A stretch of DNA of 64,000 nt from Parasedimentitalea denitrificans (GCF_011813015.1 NZ_QHLQ01000015.1:1-64000), one strand, 5' to 3'; counted from the stretch's first letter, positions 8,323 through 17,851 are shown. Numbers and translations: made by a program. The notes: generated by a model from the sequence alone, not told the origin.

Positions 8323-10338
8323 ATGACCAAAACGCTTAGCCGCTTGTTCCAGCCAAAGACCATTGCCGTCATTGGTGGTGGGGCCTGGTGCGAACAGGTG
8401 GTCAAACAATCTCAGGCCATGGGCTATGTCGGTGACATCTGGCCGGTTCATCCCAAGGCTGATGAAATTGCAGGGTGTCAGACTTACCCAAGCCTGGCAG
8501 ATCTGCCCAGTGCACCCGACGCAGTCTTCATTGGCGTCAATCGCCACGCCACAATCGAGCTTGTTGGCGGGCTAGCCAAAATGGGGTCTGGTGGTGCGGT
8601 CTGCTTTGCCTCCGGTTTTTCCGAGTCTGTGGCCGAGGATGCAGCCGGTGATGACCTACAGGCGCAACTGGTCGCGGCCGCAGGTAATATGCCGATCCTA
8701 GGTCCCAATTGCTATGGCTTCATCAATGTCTTGGATGGGGCCCTGTTGTGGCCGGATCAGCATGGCTGCGAAAGGGTGGACCGAGGTGTCGCGATCCTGA
8801 CGCAAAGCTCGAACATTGCAATCAATCTGACGATGCAGAAGCGCGCTCTGCCGGTCGCCTATGTGGTGACCTGCGGGAACATGGCGCAGACCTCACAGGC
8901 ACAGATTGCCTCGGCCCTGCTGGATGATCCTCGTGTCACAGCCATTGGTCTGCATATTGAAGGGTTTGGAAATCTGCGTGATTGGGAAGCGCTGGCCGCC
9001 AAGGCGCATGACAAAGGCGTACCGCTAGTCGCTCTCAAAGTCGGCACATCCGAGCAGGCGCAACAGGCCACGGTTTCGCATACCGCTTCGCTGGCCGGCA
9101 GTGATGCTGGGGCGCAGGCTTTTCTTGATCGGTTGGGTATTCCCCGGCTAGGTGCCCTGCCCGACCTGCTGGAAACACTAAAACTGCTGCACTGCAATGG
9201 CCCGTTGCCCAACGGCAATATCGCCTCCATTAGCTGTTCTGGAGGCGAAGCCAGCCTGATCGCGGATATGGCGGTTGAGACCACGTTGAACTTCCCCCCA
9301 CTGACAGAACGGCAACATTCAAAATTGCGCAGTGCGCTTGGTCCCATGGTGGCTCTGAGCAACCCACTGGACTACCACACCTATATCTGGCGCGATCAAC
9401 ACGCGATGGCGCAAGCCTGGTCCGGTATGACAGGCGATGACATCGCAATGACGTTCTCGATCGTGGATTACCCTACAACCAACGCGGCGGACTGGGTCTG
9501 TGCCACCCAAGCAGCACTCGCCGTGCGTGCCGAGACCCAATCACGGTTTTCCGTTGTGTCGTCGCTGCCTGAACTTATGCCAACTGATGTTGCTTCTGAA
9601 TTGATGGCAGGCGGCGTCGTGCCATTTCTGGGCCTGCGTGAGGCGCTGGCAGCAACCGAAGCGGCAGCTAACCTGGGTGCTCCTTACCCAGACCCGGTGT
9701 GTCTGCCGGGAACCGCCCCGCCAACCCAGACGTTGACCGAGGCACAGTCAAAACAGGCACTGGCGGATCACGGGGTTCAAGTCCCACAGAACCGCTCAGT
9801 CAAAGGGCTCGCAGCAATAACCACTGCCGTCACCGAACTGCGCCCTCCCTTTGCCATCAAGGGCGTCGGCTTGGCGCACAAATCAGAGCATGCAGCGGTT
9901 CATCTGGGTGTAACGCCCAAGGACGTCAACGACGTCGCCACAAGAATTGGCACCGACGAAATACTGATCGAAGAGATGATCACAAGCTCCGTCGCCGAAC
10001 TGTTGGTGGGCGTTACCCGCGATGCGGCACACGGGTATGTTCTGACACTGGGCGCTGGGGGGGTGTTGACCGAAATGCTACGCGACACCATATCAATGTT
10101 GCTGCCAGTTCAGGCCCAGGACATCAAAGCCGCCTTGAACACACTGAAATGCGCGCCGCTGCTATCCGGCTATCGGGGAAAACCCGCCGCCAATACTGCT
10201 GCGATTGTTGAGGCTGTTCTGAGTGTTCAATCCTACGTTCTTGCTAATGCCGAAACAGTTAGCGAAGTTGAAATTAACCCCTTACTCTGCGCGCCTGAAC
10301 GGGCCGTGGCAGTTGACGCCCTTATTCGAAAGGCCTGA
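8323..10338 (+). CDS. ADP-forming acyl-CoA synthetase (fused subunits)
   Basis: Single-chain NDP-forming CoA ligase of 671 residues. In order it has a CoA-binding Rossmann domain (IAVIGGGAWCEQVV), a succinyl-CoA-ligase-like flavodoxin domain with the phospho-His loop (VSHTASLAG, about 250), and a C-terminal ATP-grasp domain (FAIKGVGLAHKSEHAAVHLG ... VTRDAAHGYVLTLGAGGVLTE). It would activate an acid to its CoA thioester at the cost of ATP to ADP. It starts 11 bases after the dehydrogenase stop and is followed four bases on by the CaiD-like gene, so it probably supplies their substrate. The substrate is inferred only from the neighbours. Confidence 0.88.
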   Translation: MTKTLSRLFQPKTIAVIGGGAWCEQVVKQSQAMGYVGDIWPVHPKADEIAGCQTYPSLADLPSAPDAVFIGVNRHATIELVGGLAKMGSGGAVCFASGFSESVAEDAAGDDLQAQLVAAAGNMPILGPNCYGFINVLDGALLWPDQHGCERVDRGVAILTQSSNIAINLTMQKRALPVAYVVTCGNMAQTSQAQIASALLDDPRVTAIGLHIEGFGNLRDWEALAAKAHDKGVPLVALKVGTSEQAQQATVSHTASLAGSDAGAQAFLDRLGIPRLGALPDLLETLKLLHCNGPLPNGNIASISCSGGEASLIADMAVETTLNFPPLTERQHSKLRSALGPMVALSNPLDYHTYIWRDQHAMAQAWSGMTGDDIAMTFSIVDYPTTNAADWVCATQAALAVRAETQSRFSVVSSLPELMPTDVASELMAGGVVPFLGLREALAATEAAANLGAPYPDPVCLPGTAPPTQTLTEAQSKQALADHGVQVPQNRSVKGLAAITTAVTELRPPFAIKGVGLAHKSEHAAVHLGVTPKDVNDVATRIGTDEILIEEMITSSVAELLVGVTRDAAHGYVLTLGAGGVLTEMLRDTISMLLPVQAQDIKAALNTLKCAPLLSGYRGKPAANTAAIVEAVLSVQSYVLANAETVSEVEINPLLCAPERAVAVDALIRKA

Positions 10339-10342
10339 CGAC

Positions 10343-11122
10343 ATGTCTCCGATAAAAACCAAACGCGACGGCGCCATTCTAGAGGTCACGCTGGACCGGC
10401 CCAAAGCCAACGCGATTGATCTGGCAACCAGCCAAGTCATGGGCGAGGTGTTTCGCGATTTTCGTGATGATCCTGAACTGCGGGTGGCTATCATTACCGG
10501 CGGTGGGGAAAAGTTCTTTTGCCCCGGTTGGGATCTAAAAGCCGCAGCTGATGGTGATGCAGTTGATGGCGACTATGGTGTCGGCGGTTTTGGCGGTTTG
10601 CAGGAACTGCGCGACATGAACAAGCCGGTGATTGCCGCTGTGAATGGCATTGCCTGTGGGGGCGGGTTGGAACTGGCTCTGTCCGCAGACATTATCCTGG
10701 CTGCTGATCACGCATCATTTGCCCTGCCGGAAATACGTTCAGGCACCGTCGCAGATGCTGCCAGTATCAAATTGCCCAAACGCATTCCCTATCACATCGC
10801 GATGGAACTGCTGCTGACCGGGCGTTGGTTTGATGTGGACGACGCCCATCGTTGGGGCCTGGTGAACGAGATTGTTGCTGCCGATCAATTGATGACCCGA
10901 GCGTGGGATCTTGCCCACCTATTGGCCAGTGGTCCGCCGTTGGTCTACGCCGCAATCAAGGAAATTGTCCGTGATGCCGAAGACAGCAAATTTCAGGATG
11001 CCATGAACCGTATCACCAAAAGCCAATTGGCCACGGTTGATACACTTTATCGTTCGGATGATCAGTTAGAGGGCGCTCGCGCCTTTGCGGAAAAGCGTGA
11101 TCCGGTTTGGACTGGGAAATAA
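10343..11122 (+). CDS. caiD: Carnitinyl-CoA dehydratase-like enoyl-CoA hydratase
   Basis: Crotonase-fold hydratase of 259 residues. It resembles CaiD along its length: ILEVTLDRPKANAID at the N-terminus, FFCPGWDLKAAADGDA, the oxyanion-hole and catalytic-Glu segment ACGGGLELALSAD, a second Glu in ASFALPEIRSG, and the C-terminal AFAEKRDPVW motif typical of CaiD. It would interconvert crotonobetainyl-CoA and carnitinyl-CoA. Start 10343 is taken because it lies just after the preceding stop and aligns with CaiD; the longer frame from 10223 overlaps the synthetase. The operon ends at a strong terminator. Confidence 0.85.
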   Translation: MSPIKTKRDGAILEVTLDRPKANAIDLATSQVMGEVFRDFRDDPELRVAIITGGGEKFFCPGWDLKAAADGDAVDGDYGVGGFGGLQELRDMNKPVIAAVNGIACGGGLELALSADIILAADHASFALPEIRSGTVADAASIKLPKRIPYHIAMELLLTGRWFDVDDAHRWGLVNEIVAADQLMTRAWDLAHLLASGPPLVYAAIKEIVRDAEDSKFQDAMNRITKSQLATVDTLYRSDDQLEGARAFAEKRDPVWTGK

Positions 11123-11134
11123 TCACAACCACAC

Positions 11135-11165
11135 AAAGTGGCCTCGCGCAGATCGAGGCCACTTT
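11135..11165. terminator. Bidirectional terminator
   Basis: Perfect 12-base-pair stem AAAGTGGCCTCG / CGAGGCCACTTT with a 7-base loop and flanking A- and T-rich ends, between the converging caiD-like operon and the ABC transporter operon. Confidence 0.92.
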
Positions 11166-11177
11166 TATGTTTGCAGG

Positions 11178-11948
11178 TTACCGTGGAACCATATTTTCAA
11201 ACCGGCGGAATGCCAGTGTGATAAGACCGGCGATGACCATGTAAACCACCGCCAGCAACAAAAGCGGCTCATAGACAATAAATGTGTCCGATCGGACCCG
11301 CGACGACACAGCATAAATGTCGATCACAGTTATAGTCGCTACCAATGGTGTTGCCTTCAACTGCAGAATGGTTTCGCCGCCCAAGGTCGGCAGCACGTTG
11401 CGAATGGCCTGCGGCAGCCAGATCCGTCGAAACATTGTGAATCGGCGCATTCCAAATGATTTAGCGGCCTCTAGCTGGCCCTTTACCACACCGGAAAAAG
11501 CTCCGCGCATTACCTCGCCTTCGTATCCTGCATAAGACAGGGTCAATGCCAGCACCGCGTAGGGCCAAGCCTGACGCAGATAGGGCCACAATTCACTGCC
11601 TCGTATCCATGGGAATTGCGGGAATAGCGACCCGAGACCATAGTAAAGCAGCCATATTTGCAGCAACAGCGGCGTACCGCGAATGATTGTACAGAATACG
11701 CGTGCAGGCATTGCCAGGTACCAAGGTCCAATCGCTTGAGCCAATCCAATCGGCACAGCAAGTACAAACCCCAGAACTGTTGTCACCACCATAATCCAAA
11801 TCGTGGTCCATAAGCCTTCCAACGCCAATGGCGCGTATTTCGGAAGCCAGTCCCAACGCAGAGACAGCGCACACCACAGGACCACCGCCCCAAACAGCGC
11901 CATCATCACAATACGATGGGGCTGTAGAAAAGATTTGAACGTGATCAT
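11178..11948 (-). CDS. Basic amino-acid ABC transporter permease (HisM type)
   Basis: Inner-membrane permease of about 256 residues for a polar amino-acid uptake system. Several hydrophobic helices and the ATPase-contact EAA loop (GQLEAAKSFGMRRFTMFRRIWLPQAI) are visible. The ATG at 11948 overlaps the stop of the upstream permease gene (ATGA), so the coupled start is preferred over the longer frame to 12023. With the neighbouring permease, binding protein and ATPase it completes an importer that by context carries arginine or methylated arginines. Confidence 0.9.
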   Translation of the reverse strand: MITFKSFLQPHRIVMMALFGAVVLWCALSLRWDWLPKYAPLALEGLWTTIWIMVVTTVLGFVLAVPIGLAQAIGPWYLAMPARVFCTIIRGTPLLLQIWLLYYGLGSLFPQFPWIRGSELWPYLRQAWPYAVLALTLSYAGYEGEVMRGAFSGVVKGQLEAAKSFGMRRFTMFRRIWLPQAIRNVLPTLGGETILQLKATPLVATITVIDIYAVSSRVRSDTFIVYEPLLLLAVVYMVIAGLITLAFRRFENMVPR

Positions 11949-12697
11949 CCCCTGCCCCCCCTTAGCGAAGGCTGGCCCCGGCGAGCCCACTTTTCTATCC
12001 AGCCAAACACCACGCCAGAACAAAGAGTTACCATCAAGTACAATCCGCCAGCGGCCAAGAAGAAGGTGAAATAAGCCCGGGTGCTGCTGGCCGCCTGACG
12101 GGTTTCAAGTGTTAGTTCCGAAAATCCGACGATAGCCAATAGCGCTGTGTCCTTGGTGGCGATCAGCCACAGGTTCGCCAGCCCCGGCGTGGCAAAGGAC
12201 ATCATTGCGGGAATAGTGACGCGCCACATGATCATTATCGGTGGCATACCAAAGGCACGTGCGGCCTCGATCTGACCCGGGGGCACAGCTTTGATCGCGC
12301 CGCGCAGTACTTCGGTTGAATAAGCGCCCTGCACAATGCCCAGCACCCAAATACCGGCCACAACACCACTAATCTCAATCCGGCCGTAGCCCATCGCGCC
12401 AGCCGCCTTATTGATAAGATCTGTGCCGACATAGTACAGGATCAGGATTAGAACCAGTTCAGGCACTGCCCTGATCACCGTAGTGTATATGGCCAGCAGG
12501 TCGCGAATGACCGGCCCGCCATATAGTTTTCCATAGGCCCCGAAAAGCCCGATCAAAACTCCAAAGCCAAAAGCTCCGAATGCTATCTTTAATGAGTTTG
12601 CCAAGCCGCGTAGCAGATTGGCCCCCCACCCCGGAGCAGAGAGCGACAACAACTGTGCGCTCTCAGCGAGGCCGAGCGTTTCGAGGGTCAGCTCCAA
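11945..12697 (-). CDS. Basic amino-acid ABC transporter permease (HisQ type)
   Basis: Second inner-membrane permease, 250 residues, with hydrophobic segments and an EAA loop (GQIEAARAFGMPPIMIMWRVTIP). It lies 9 bases after the binding-protein gene and overlaps the next permease by four bases. Permeases of this family form a heterodimer that is driven by the HisP-type ATPase encoded upstream. Confidence 0.9.
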   Translation of the reverse strand: MELTLETLGLAESAQLLSLSAPGWGANLLRGLANSLKIAFGAFGFGVLIGLFGAYGKLYGGPVIRDLLAIYTTVIRAVPELVLILILYYVGTDLINKAAGAMGYGRIEISGVVAGIWVLGIVQGAYSTEVLRGAIKAVPPGQIEAARAFGMPPIMIMWRVTIPAMMSFATPGLANLWLIATKDTALLAIVGFSELTLETRQAASSTRAYFTFFLAAGGLYLMVTLCSGVVFGWIEKWARRGQPSLRGGRG

Positions 12698-12706
12698 GGT
12701 CTGACC

Positions 12707-13477
12707 TTATTCGCTGTAGATGCTGGCGTTAAAGTAGCGCGCTGTGATCTTTTCGTGCGTGCCATCAGCCAGAATGGCTGCAATACCAGCGTTCAATGCA
12801 GCTTGCAGTGCCTCATCCCCTTGACGGGTGCCTGCGCCTACACCTTTGCCGAGGATAGCCTCGTCATTTGCCACTGCGCCTTTTATTTCACAGCAAGAAC
12901 CTGTGTCGGAACCGACAAAATCGGCCATGGCGATGCTATCAGCCTGCGTAGCGTCAATACGTCCAGCATACAGGTCCTGGTTGGCTTCGTCCTGCGTCTG
13001 GTACACTCGAATTTCAGAGTCCTTGAAGTACGCCTGCGCATAGGCCTGGTGGATGGTCGATGCCTGAATGCCGATAATTTTGCCCGCCAGCGATTCTGGT
13101 GTTGGCTCGATGTTCATGGACTTATCAGCAACGATCACAGCTGGTGTGTTGTAATACGCATTCGAGAAGTCGATGGTTTTTGAACGTTCCTCGGTAATCG
13201 ACATCGAGGCCATGATGGCGTCGATTTGCTGCCCTGTTAGCGACGGGATGATGCCATCCCAAGCTACCGGGGTAATCACACAATCCAGTTTGGCCGCCGC
13301 GCAAACGGCATCGATGACTTCAATTTCCCAGCCAACCCAAGTGCCAGAAGAATCAACCGACGCAAACGGCGGATAGGCTTCGGCAGCAATGCCGATCTTG
13401 ACCTGTTCGGCAGTCGCAGCACCGGCGACAAGTGTGGCCGCAGCAACTGTGGCAGCAAGTATGGTCTTCAGTTTCAT
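12707..13477 (-). CDS. Periplasmic amino-acid-binding protein
   Basis: SBP_bac_3-family binding protein of 256 residues with a Sec signal peptide (MKLKTILAATVAAATLVAGA, cleavage near ATA-EQ). The ligand-site pattern seen in lysine/arginine/ornithine-binding proteins is present: YPPFASVDSSGTWVGWEIEV, ASMSITEERSKTIDFSNAYY and an acidic residue late in the second lobe. The two Cys pairs (VCAAAKLDC and SCCE) are unusual and may form disulfides. The ligand is inferred as arginine or N-methylarginine from the divergent aru/DDAH operon. Confidence 0.9.
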   Translation of the reverse strand: MKLKTILAATVAAATLVAGAATAEQVKIGIAAEAYPPFASVDSSGTWVGWEIEVIDAVCAAAKLDCVITPVAWDGIIPSLTGQQIDAIMASMSITEERSKTIDFSNAYYNTPAVIVADKSMNIEPTPESLAGKIIGIQASTIHQAYAQAYFKDSEIRVYQTQDEANQDLYAGRIDATQADSIAMADFVGSDTGSCCEIKGAVANDEAILGKGVGAGTRQGDEALQAALNAGIAAILADGTHEKITARYFNASIYSE

Positions 13478-13520
13478 GACGTTCTCCCTGAAATGTCATC
13501 TATTGAGTCTTTTGGATTGG

Positions 13521-14318
13521 TTAGGCGACCGAGCTGAGGAACTGTTTCAGCCGTGCCGACTGTGGGTTGCCGAAAACCTCGGCAGGTGGGCCCTGCTCTT
13601 CGATGCGGCCTTCGAACAGATAAACGACGTGGTTTGCCACCTCGCGTGCAAATTTCATCTCGTGGGTAACCAACAGCATGGTTCGGCCTTCCGCGGCTAG
13701 GTCGCGGATCACCGTCAACACTTCTCCCACAAGCTCTGGATCCAGCGCCGATGTAGGCTCGTCGAACAACATGACGTTGGGATCAACAGCCAGGGCCCGG
13801 GCAATGGCAGCGCGCTGTTGCTGTCCACCCGACATAAATGCCGGAAACGCATCGGCTTTATCACTTAGCCCTACGCGCTCCAGCAACTCCTTTGCGCGTG
13901 CGATAGCCTTGGCTCGCGGCACTTTGAGTACATGTACCGGCACCTCAATCACGTTCTCCAGCAATGTCCGGTGCGTCCAAAGGTTGAATTGCTGGAACAC
14001 CATCGCGAGCCGGGTGCGGATACGCTCGATCTGCCGCCTGTTGGCCGGGCTGCCATCGGCGTTCATTTCGACCTCTTCACCGTCAATAACAATCTTGCCC
14101 GAGGACGGGGTCTCAAGAAAATTAATACATCGTAGCATTGTCGACTTGCCAGACCCTGAGCCGCCGATAATTGCAACCACATCACCCTTTTTAGCGTTCA
14201 GCGACACGCCTTTTAGCACCTCGAGGGTGCCAAAGGATTTATGCAAATCCTCAACTTGAATGGCTTCAGCCCGCGTATCGGACACAGGTAACGGGTCTGC
14301 AGATGCAGCTGTCGGCAT
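13521..14318 (-). CDS. Amino-acid ABC transporter ATP-binding protein (HisP type)
   Basis: Cytoplasmic ATPase of about 265 residues with Walker A (GGSGSGKST), signature MSGGQQQRAAIARAL, Walker B (VMLFDEPTSALDPE) and switch His (VTHEMKFA). Start 14318 is chosen because AGGAAG precedes that ATG at a good distance; the longer frame to 14531 would overlap the divergent TetR gene. First gene of the transporter operon, divergent from the regulator, so the short region 14319-14409 should hold both promoters and the operator. Confidence 0.92.
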   Translation of the reverse strand: MPTAASADPLPVSDTRAEAIQVEDLHKSFGTLEVLKGVSLNAKKGDVVAIIGGSGSGKSTMLRCINFLETPSSGKIVIDGEEVEMNADGSPANRRQIERIRTRLAMVFQQFNLWTHRTLLENVIEVPVHVLKVPRAKAIARAKELLERVGLSDKADAFPAFMSGGQQQRAAIARALAVDPNVMLFDEPTSALDPELVGEVLTVIRDLAAEGRTMLLVTHEMKFAREVANHVVYLFEGRIEEQGPPAEVFGNPQSARLKQFLSSVA

Positions 14319-14409
14319 TTTCCGGCTTCCTAACATTTGTGCTTGTAGTAAGGCTGAAGCTTCGTAATTATGCAAGTGTATAATTACTGACGCCGCGAGA
14401 GGAAACCCT

Positions 14410-15057
14410 GTGAGTGACGAACGCCGCAAATTCAAACGCGAGAGTCCCGAACAGCGCAAAGAGGCGCTAATCGAGGCGACGCTTTCTCTTGTGGCTGAAA
14501 TGGGCGTACGCGGAGCAACGGTGCGGGCCATCGCAAAACGGGCGGACGTGACCCAAGGTTTAATCCGGCACTACTTCACGTCCAAAGAGGATCTGATCAT
14601 CGCGGCCTATGAACACCACATGACCACAATGACGGATCAGACATTTTCGCTCGCAGCTGCAGTTGACAGCTCAGCGCGGGATCAATTGGCGGCTCTGGTC
14701 AATGCATCATTGCGGCCACCGGTAGCTGATCCCCGCTCTGTCGCTTTGTGGGCCAGCTTCCTGAACAAAGTGCAGCAGGATGCTCAGATGATGGCCACTC
14801 ACGAGCGCACCTACGCTTACTTTCGCGACCAGCTGCAAGACCTTATTCGCGCTGCCCTTGAGGAAGCAGGACAGGTGGCATCACCCGCTCGCCTGCGCCA
14901 TCTGGCAACTGCCTGCAACGGCGTGATTGACGGGTTATGGATGGAAGGTGGCGCACTGCCGGACGCCTTTGCACCGGATGAACTGCCGGGCATTGGGTTG
15001 GAATCTGTTGGCGCAATTATTGGACTAAACCTGGAACAAAAGGCGGAACAGCCATGA
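14410..15057 (+). CDS. TetR-family regulator (BetI-like)
   Basis: Repressor-type protein of 215 residues. Its N-terminal helix-turn-helix (VRAIAKRADVTQGLIRHYFT, about residues 38-57) is BetI-like and the C-terminal half is a ligand-binding TetR domain. It starts with GTG after a GAGAGGAAA ribosome-binding site and its stop overlaps the aminotransferase start (ATGA), so it is cotranscribed with the aru genes. It most likely controls both the catabolic operon and the divergent ABC transporter. The ligand is unknown; an arginine derivative or a methylated amine is plausible. Confidence 0.9.
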   Translation: MSDERRKFKRESPEQRKEALIEATLSLVAEMGVRGATVRAIAKRADVTQGLIRHYFTSKEDLIIAAYEHHMTTMTDQTFSLAAAVDSSARDQLAALVNASLRPPVADPRSVALWASFLNKVQQDAQMMATHERTYAYFRDQLQDLIRAALEEAGQVASPARLRHLATACNGVIDGLWMEGGALPDAFAPDELPGIGLESVGAIIGLNLEQKAEQP

Positions 15058-16241
15058 AAACAACTGCAATCACCAGTCGATTGGATGGTTTGGGCGGCGC
15101 AAAATGGGAATTGCATCTAAAGGCGCGGGATATGATCGCTGCTGGCGCAGACATCGTCGAGATGACTATTGGTGAACCGGATGTTCCAGCACCGGCTACA
15201 CTGATGGACACCGCTGTTTCCTCGATGAGGGATGGACGTACCGGGTATTCAGACGGACGCGGCGAGAACAACCTACGCACGGCTTTGGCTGAACGCTACA
15301 CAGCCACCATCGGCCGAGATTTCAAGCCAGACAACTTCCTGTGCTTTCCAGGGACACAGACTGCATTGTTCACTGTAATGATGGGCGTTGCCGAAGCCGG
15401 AGACGAAGTTTTGGTCGGCGATCCGATGTATGCCACCTATGAGGGCGTGGTTCGAGCCTCGGGCGCCAACATGATCCCGGTGCCGCTGCGTCCCGAACAT
15501 GGGTTTCGCATGCAAGCGGCCGATCTGGAAAAACGGATAACTCCGCGCAGCCGAGCTATCCTACTGACCTCTCCGCATAACCCGACAGGGGCAATCCTGA
15601 CCGCAACCGATATCGAGGAAATTGGTGTGCTGGCGGTCAAACACGATCTTTGGATCATATCAGACGAGGTCTATGAGCAGTTGGTGTTTGACGGCTCTAC
15701 CTTTGTGTCGCCGCTGGCCAATTCGGCCTTTGCAGATCGAGTGATTGCCGTGTCGTCAATCTCAAAATCCCACGCTGCTCCGGGGTTCCGCAGTGGTTGG
15801 TGTGTGGCCTCAACAGAGTTTTGTGACACGCTGCTGCCGGTTTCGGAAACCATGCTGTTTGGCAATCAACCCTTTATCGCAGACATGACCGAACAAGCCG
15901 TACGCGAGGGCTCTCCGGTAGCCGAGGGCATGCGGACACGATACGCGGCCCGTGCTGTCAAACTGCATGATCGGCTATCGCAAGAGACCAGCTTGACGGT
16001 TCACCAGCCCGAGGCCGGAATGTTCGCAATGATCAATGTTGCAAGCACCGGACTGGATGGACAGGCCTATGCCGAAAACCTGCTGGAAAACGGTGGTGTT
16101 GCAGTGATGCCGGGAACCTCTTTTGGGGCCACGATGTCAGATTGGGTACGCGTCGCCCTAACGATTGACGATTCCGATTTTGACCGGGCTATCGAGCGTA
16201 TCGTCACACATGCCAACTCTTTGCAAAGGAATGTCGCATGA
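15054..16241 (+). CDS. aruH: Arginine:pyruvate transaminase-like aminotransferase
   Basis: PLP-dependent class I/II aminotransferase of 395 residues. PLP-site features include SPHNPTGA, ISDEVYEQLVFDG and the Lys in SSISKSHAAPGFRSGW. The overall pattern (GEPDVPAP, YSDGRGE, DPMYATYEGVVRASGA) resembles AruH, which transfers the amino group of arginine to pyruvate giving 2-ketoarginine. The gene directly after it encodes an AruI-like 2-ketoarginine decarboxylase, with ATGA overlap, which strongly supports this assignment over a generic aspartate aminotransferase. Confidence 0.82.
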   Translation: MKTTAITSRLDGLGGAKWELHLKARDMIAAGADIVEMTIGEPDVPAPATLMDTAVSSMRDGRTGYSDGRGENNLRTALAERYTATIGRDFKPDNFLCFPGTQTALFTVMMGVAEAGDEVLVGDPMYATYEGVVRASGANMIPVPLRPEHGFRMQAADLEKRITPRSRAILLTSPHNPTGAILTATDIEEIGVLAVKHDLWIISDEVYEQLVFDGSTFVSPLANSAFADRVIAVSSISKSHAAPGFRSGWCVASTEFCDTLLPVSETMLFGNQPFIADMTEQAVREGSPVAEGMRTRYAARAVKLHDRLSQETSLTVHQPEAGMFAMINVASTGLDGQAYAENLLENGGVAVMPGTSFGATMSDWVRVALTIDDSDFDRAIERIVTHANSLQRNVA

Positions 16242-17836
16242 CCACAGTCGGAGAGGCGCTGGTTGCGCAACTGGCTGAACGCGGCGTCGAGACAGTGTTT
16301 GGCATTCCCGGCGTCCACACAGTCGAACTGTATCGCGGGCTCGCGACTTCGGGTATTCGACATGTGACACCTCGCCACGAACAGGGTGCCGGTTTTATGG
16401 CGGACGGATATGCACGAGTGTCCGGCAAACCCGGCGTCGCTTTTGTCATAACTGGCCCTGGCTTGACCAATACGCTGACCCCTATGGCACAGGCTCGGGC
16501 TGACAGTGTTCCAATGCTGGTTGTATCCGGGGTGAACAGTGTTGCGTCCTTGGGTAAGGGGTTGGGCCATTTGCATGAGCTCCCAGATCAACACAAGTTG
16601 ATGTCGACAGTGGCACTGGTGTCCGAGCAGGTTCGCACAACAAACCAGCTTGCCTCTTCACTCGATAAGGCTTTCGGGCCGTTTTCTACGGGCAGACCCG
16701 GGCCAACCCATATCGAAATACCGCTAGACGTGGCTGGTCAGGAATATGCAGCCCCTGCTGAAAACTTCGCCCCAATGGAGCCAGCCGACGACGATGCCGA
16801 AACAATCACGCAGGCCGTGCAGTTACTAGAAAAGGCTCAGGACCCGGTTATTTTAGCCGGCGGTGGCGCGGTTATTGGTGCGGCTGCGCTACGCGAACTG
16901 GCCGAGAAACTGGATGCCCCCGTGGTGCAGACAGTAAATGCGCGCGGGGTAATGTTCGATCACCCTCTGGGAGTTCCAGCCAGCCCTAGCCTTGCGGCCG
17001 TTCGTGATCTTATCGAGAGTGCAGACGTGGTGCTGGCCGTTGGCACAGAATTGGGTCCAACCGACTACGACATGTATGCCACCGGAGCTATGGCTCAGAT
17101 GCGCAACCTGATCCGGATCGATCGCTGCGAACAACAGTTGGGGCGTCATGACACTAAGATCAGTTTACTCGGCGACGCGAAGACCAAACTGACGGAATTA
17201 ATCCGAGATATTCGCCACAAAGCTCAACCCTCCGGTGCAGGTGCTGACCGGGCCGCGCAGGCACGGAGCATGGCCTTTGAGGCGCTCAGCACTGAATATC
17301 AGGCTCAGGTGCGGATACTTGATGCGATGCGGGACGCAGTTCCCAGCGCGATCTTGGTCGGCGATTCAACACAGCCAATCTATGCCGGTAACCTGTACTA
17401 CGACTCCGACCGCCCGCACGGCTGGTTCAATGCGGCCACTGGGTACGGCGCATTGGGTTATGGTATCCCAGCTGCTATCGGCGCCTCGATTGCAGAACCA
17501 GGTACACGGGTCATCTGCATCACCGGCGATGGTGGCGCCCAGTTTAGCCTGCCCGAGATCATGGCGGCTGTGGATGAAAACCTGCCCATCACATTCGTTA
17601 TCTGGAACAACCAAGGCTACCACGAAATCGCATCATCTATGCAAGATGTTGGCGTCACTGTGGTGGGCTGTGATCCAACCCCACCGGATTTCGAATCCAC
17701 GGCAAAGTCCTTTGGCATTCCCCATCAACACTGCACTGCCGATCCAACTGCCGTAGCAGATGCATTGGCCGCCACTGCCCGTATGCCAGGGCCTAGTATG
17801 ATTGAAATTGAGGCACCGGCTTTTCGGCCCTCCTAA
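16238..17836 (+). CDS. aruI: 2-ketoarginine decarboxylase (ThDP enzyme)
   Basis: Thiamine-diphosphate enzyme of 532 residues with the acetolactate-synthase fold: N-terminal pyrimidine-binding domain with the conserved Glu in RHEQGAGFMADGYAR, a central domain, and a C-terminal pyrophosphate domain with GDGGAQFSLPE...NNQGY. The N-terminus (VETVFGIPGVHTVELYRGL, GKGLGHLHELPDQ) is AruI-like, so it should decarboxylate 5-guanidino-2-oxopentanoate to 4-guanidinobutyraldehyde. The downstream aldehyde dehydrogenase and guanidinobutyrase of the pathway are not in the window. Confidence 0.85.
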   Translation: MTTVGEALVAQLAERGVETVFGIPGVHTVELYRGLATSGIRHVTPRHEQGAGFMADGYARVSGKPGVAFVITGPGLTNTLTPMAQARADSVPMLVVSGVNSVASLGKGLGHLHELPDQHKLMSTVALVSEQVRTTNQLASSLDKAFGPFSTGRPGPTHIEIPLDVAGQEYAAPAENFAPMEPADDDAETITQAVQLLEKAQDPVILAGGGAVIGAAALRELAEKLDAPVVQTVNARGVMFDHPLGVPASPSLAAVRDLIESADVVLAVGTELGPTDYDMYATGAMAQMRNLIRIDRCEQQLGRHDTKISLLGDAKTKLTELIRDIRHKAQPSGAGADRAAQARSMAFEALSTEYQAQVRILDAMRDAVPSAILVGDSTQPIYAGNLYYDSDRPHGWFNAATGYGALGYGIPAAIGASIAEPGTRVICITGDGGAQFSLPEIMAAVDENLPITFVIWNNQGYHEIASSMQDVGVTVVGCDPTPPDFESTAKSFGIPHQHCTADPTAVADALAATARMPGPSMIEIEAPAFRPS

Positions 17837-17851
17837 ACTGATGAGACTGCA

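Noticed and set aside
8859..9362. Minus-strand frame within the ADP-forming synthetase
   Set aside because: Antisense shadow of a well supported gene with no homology pattern.
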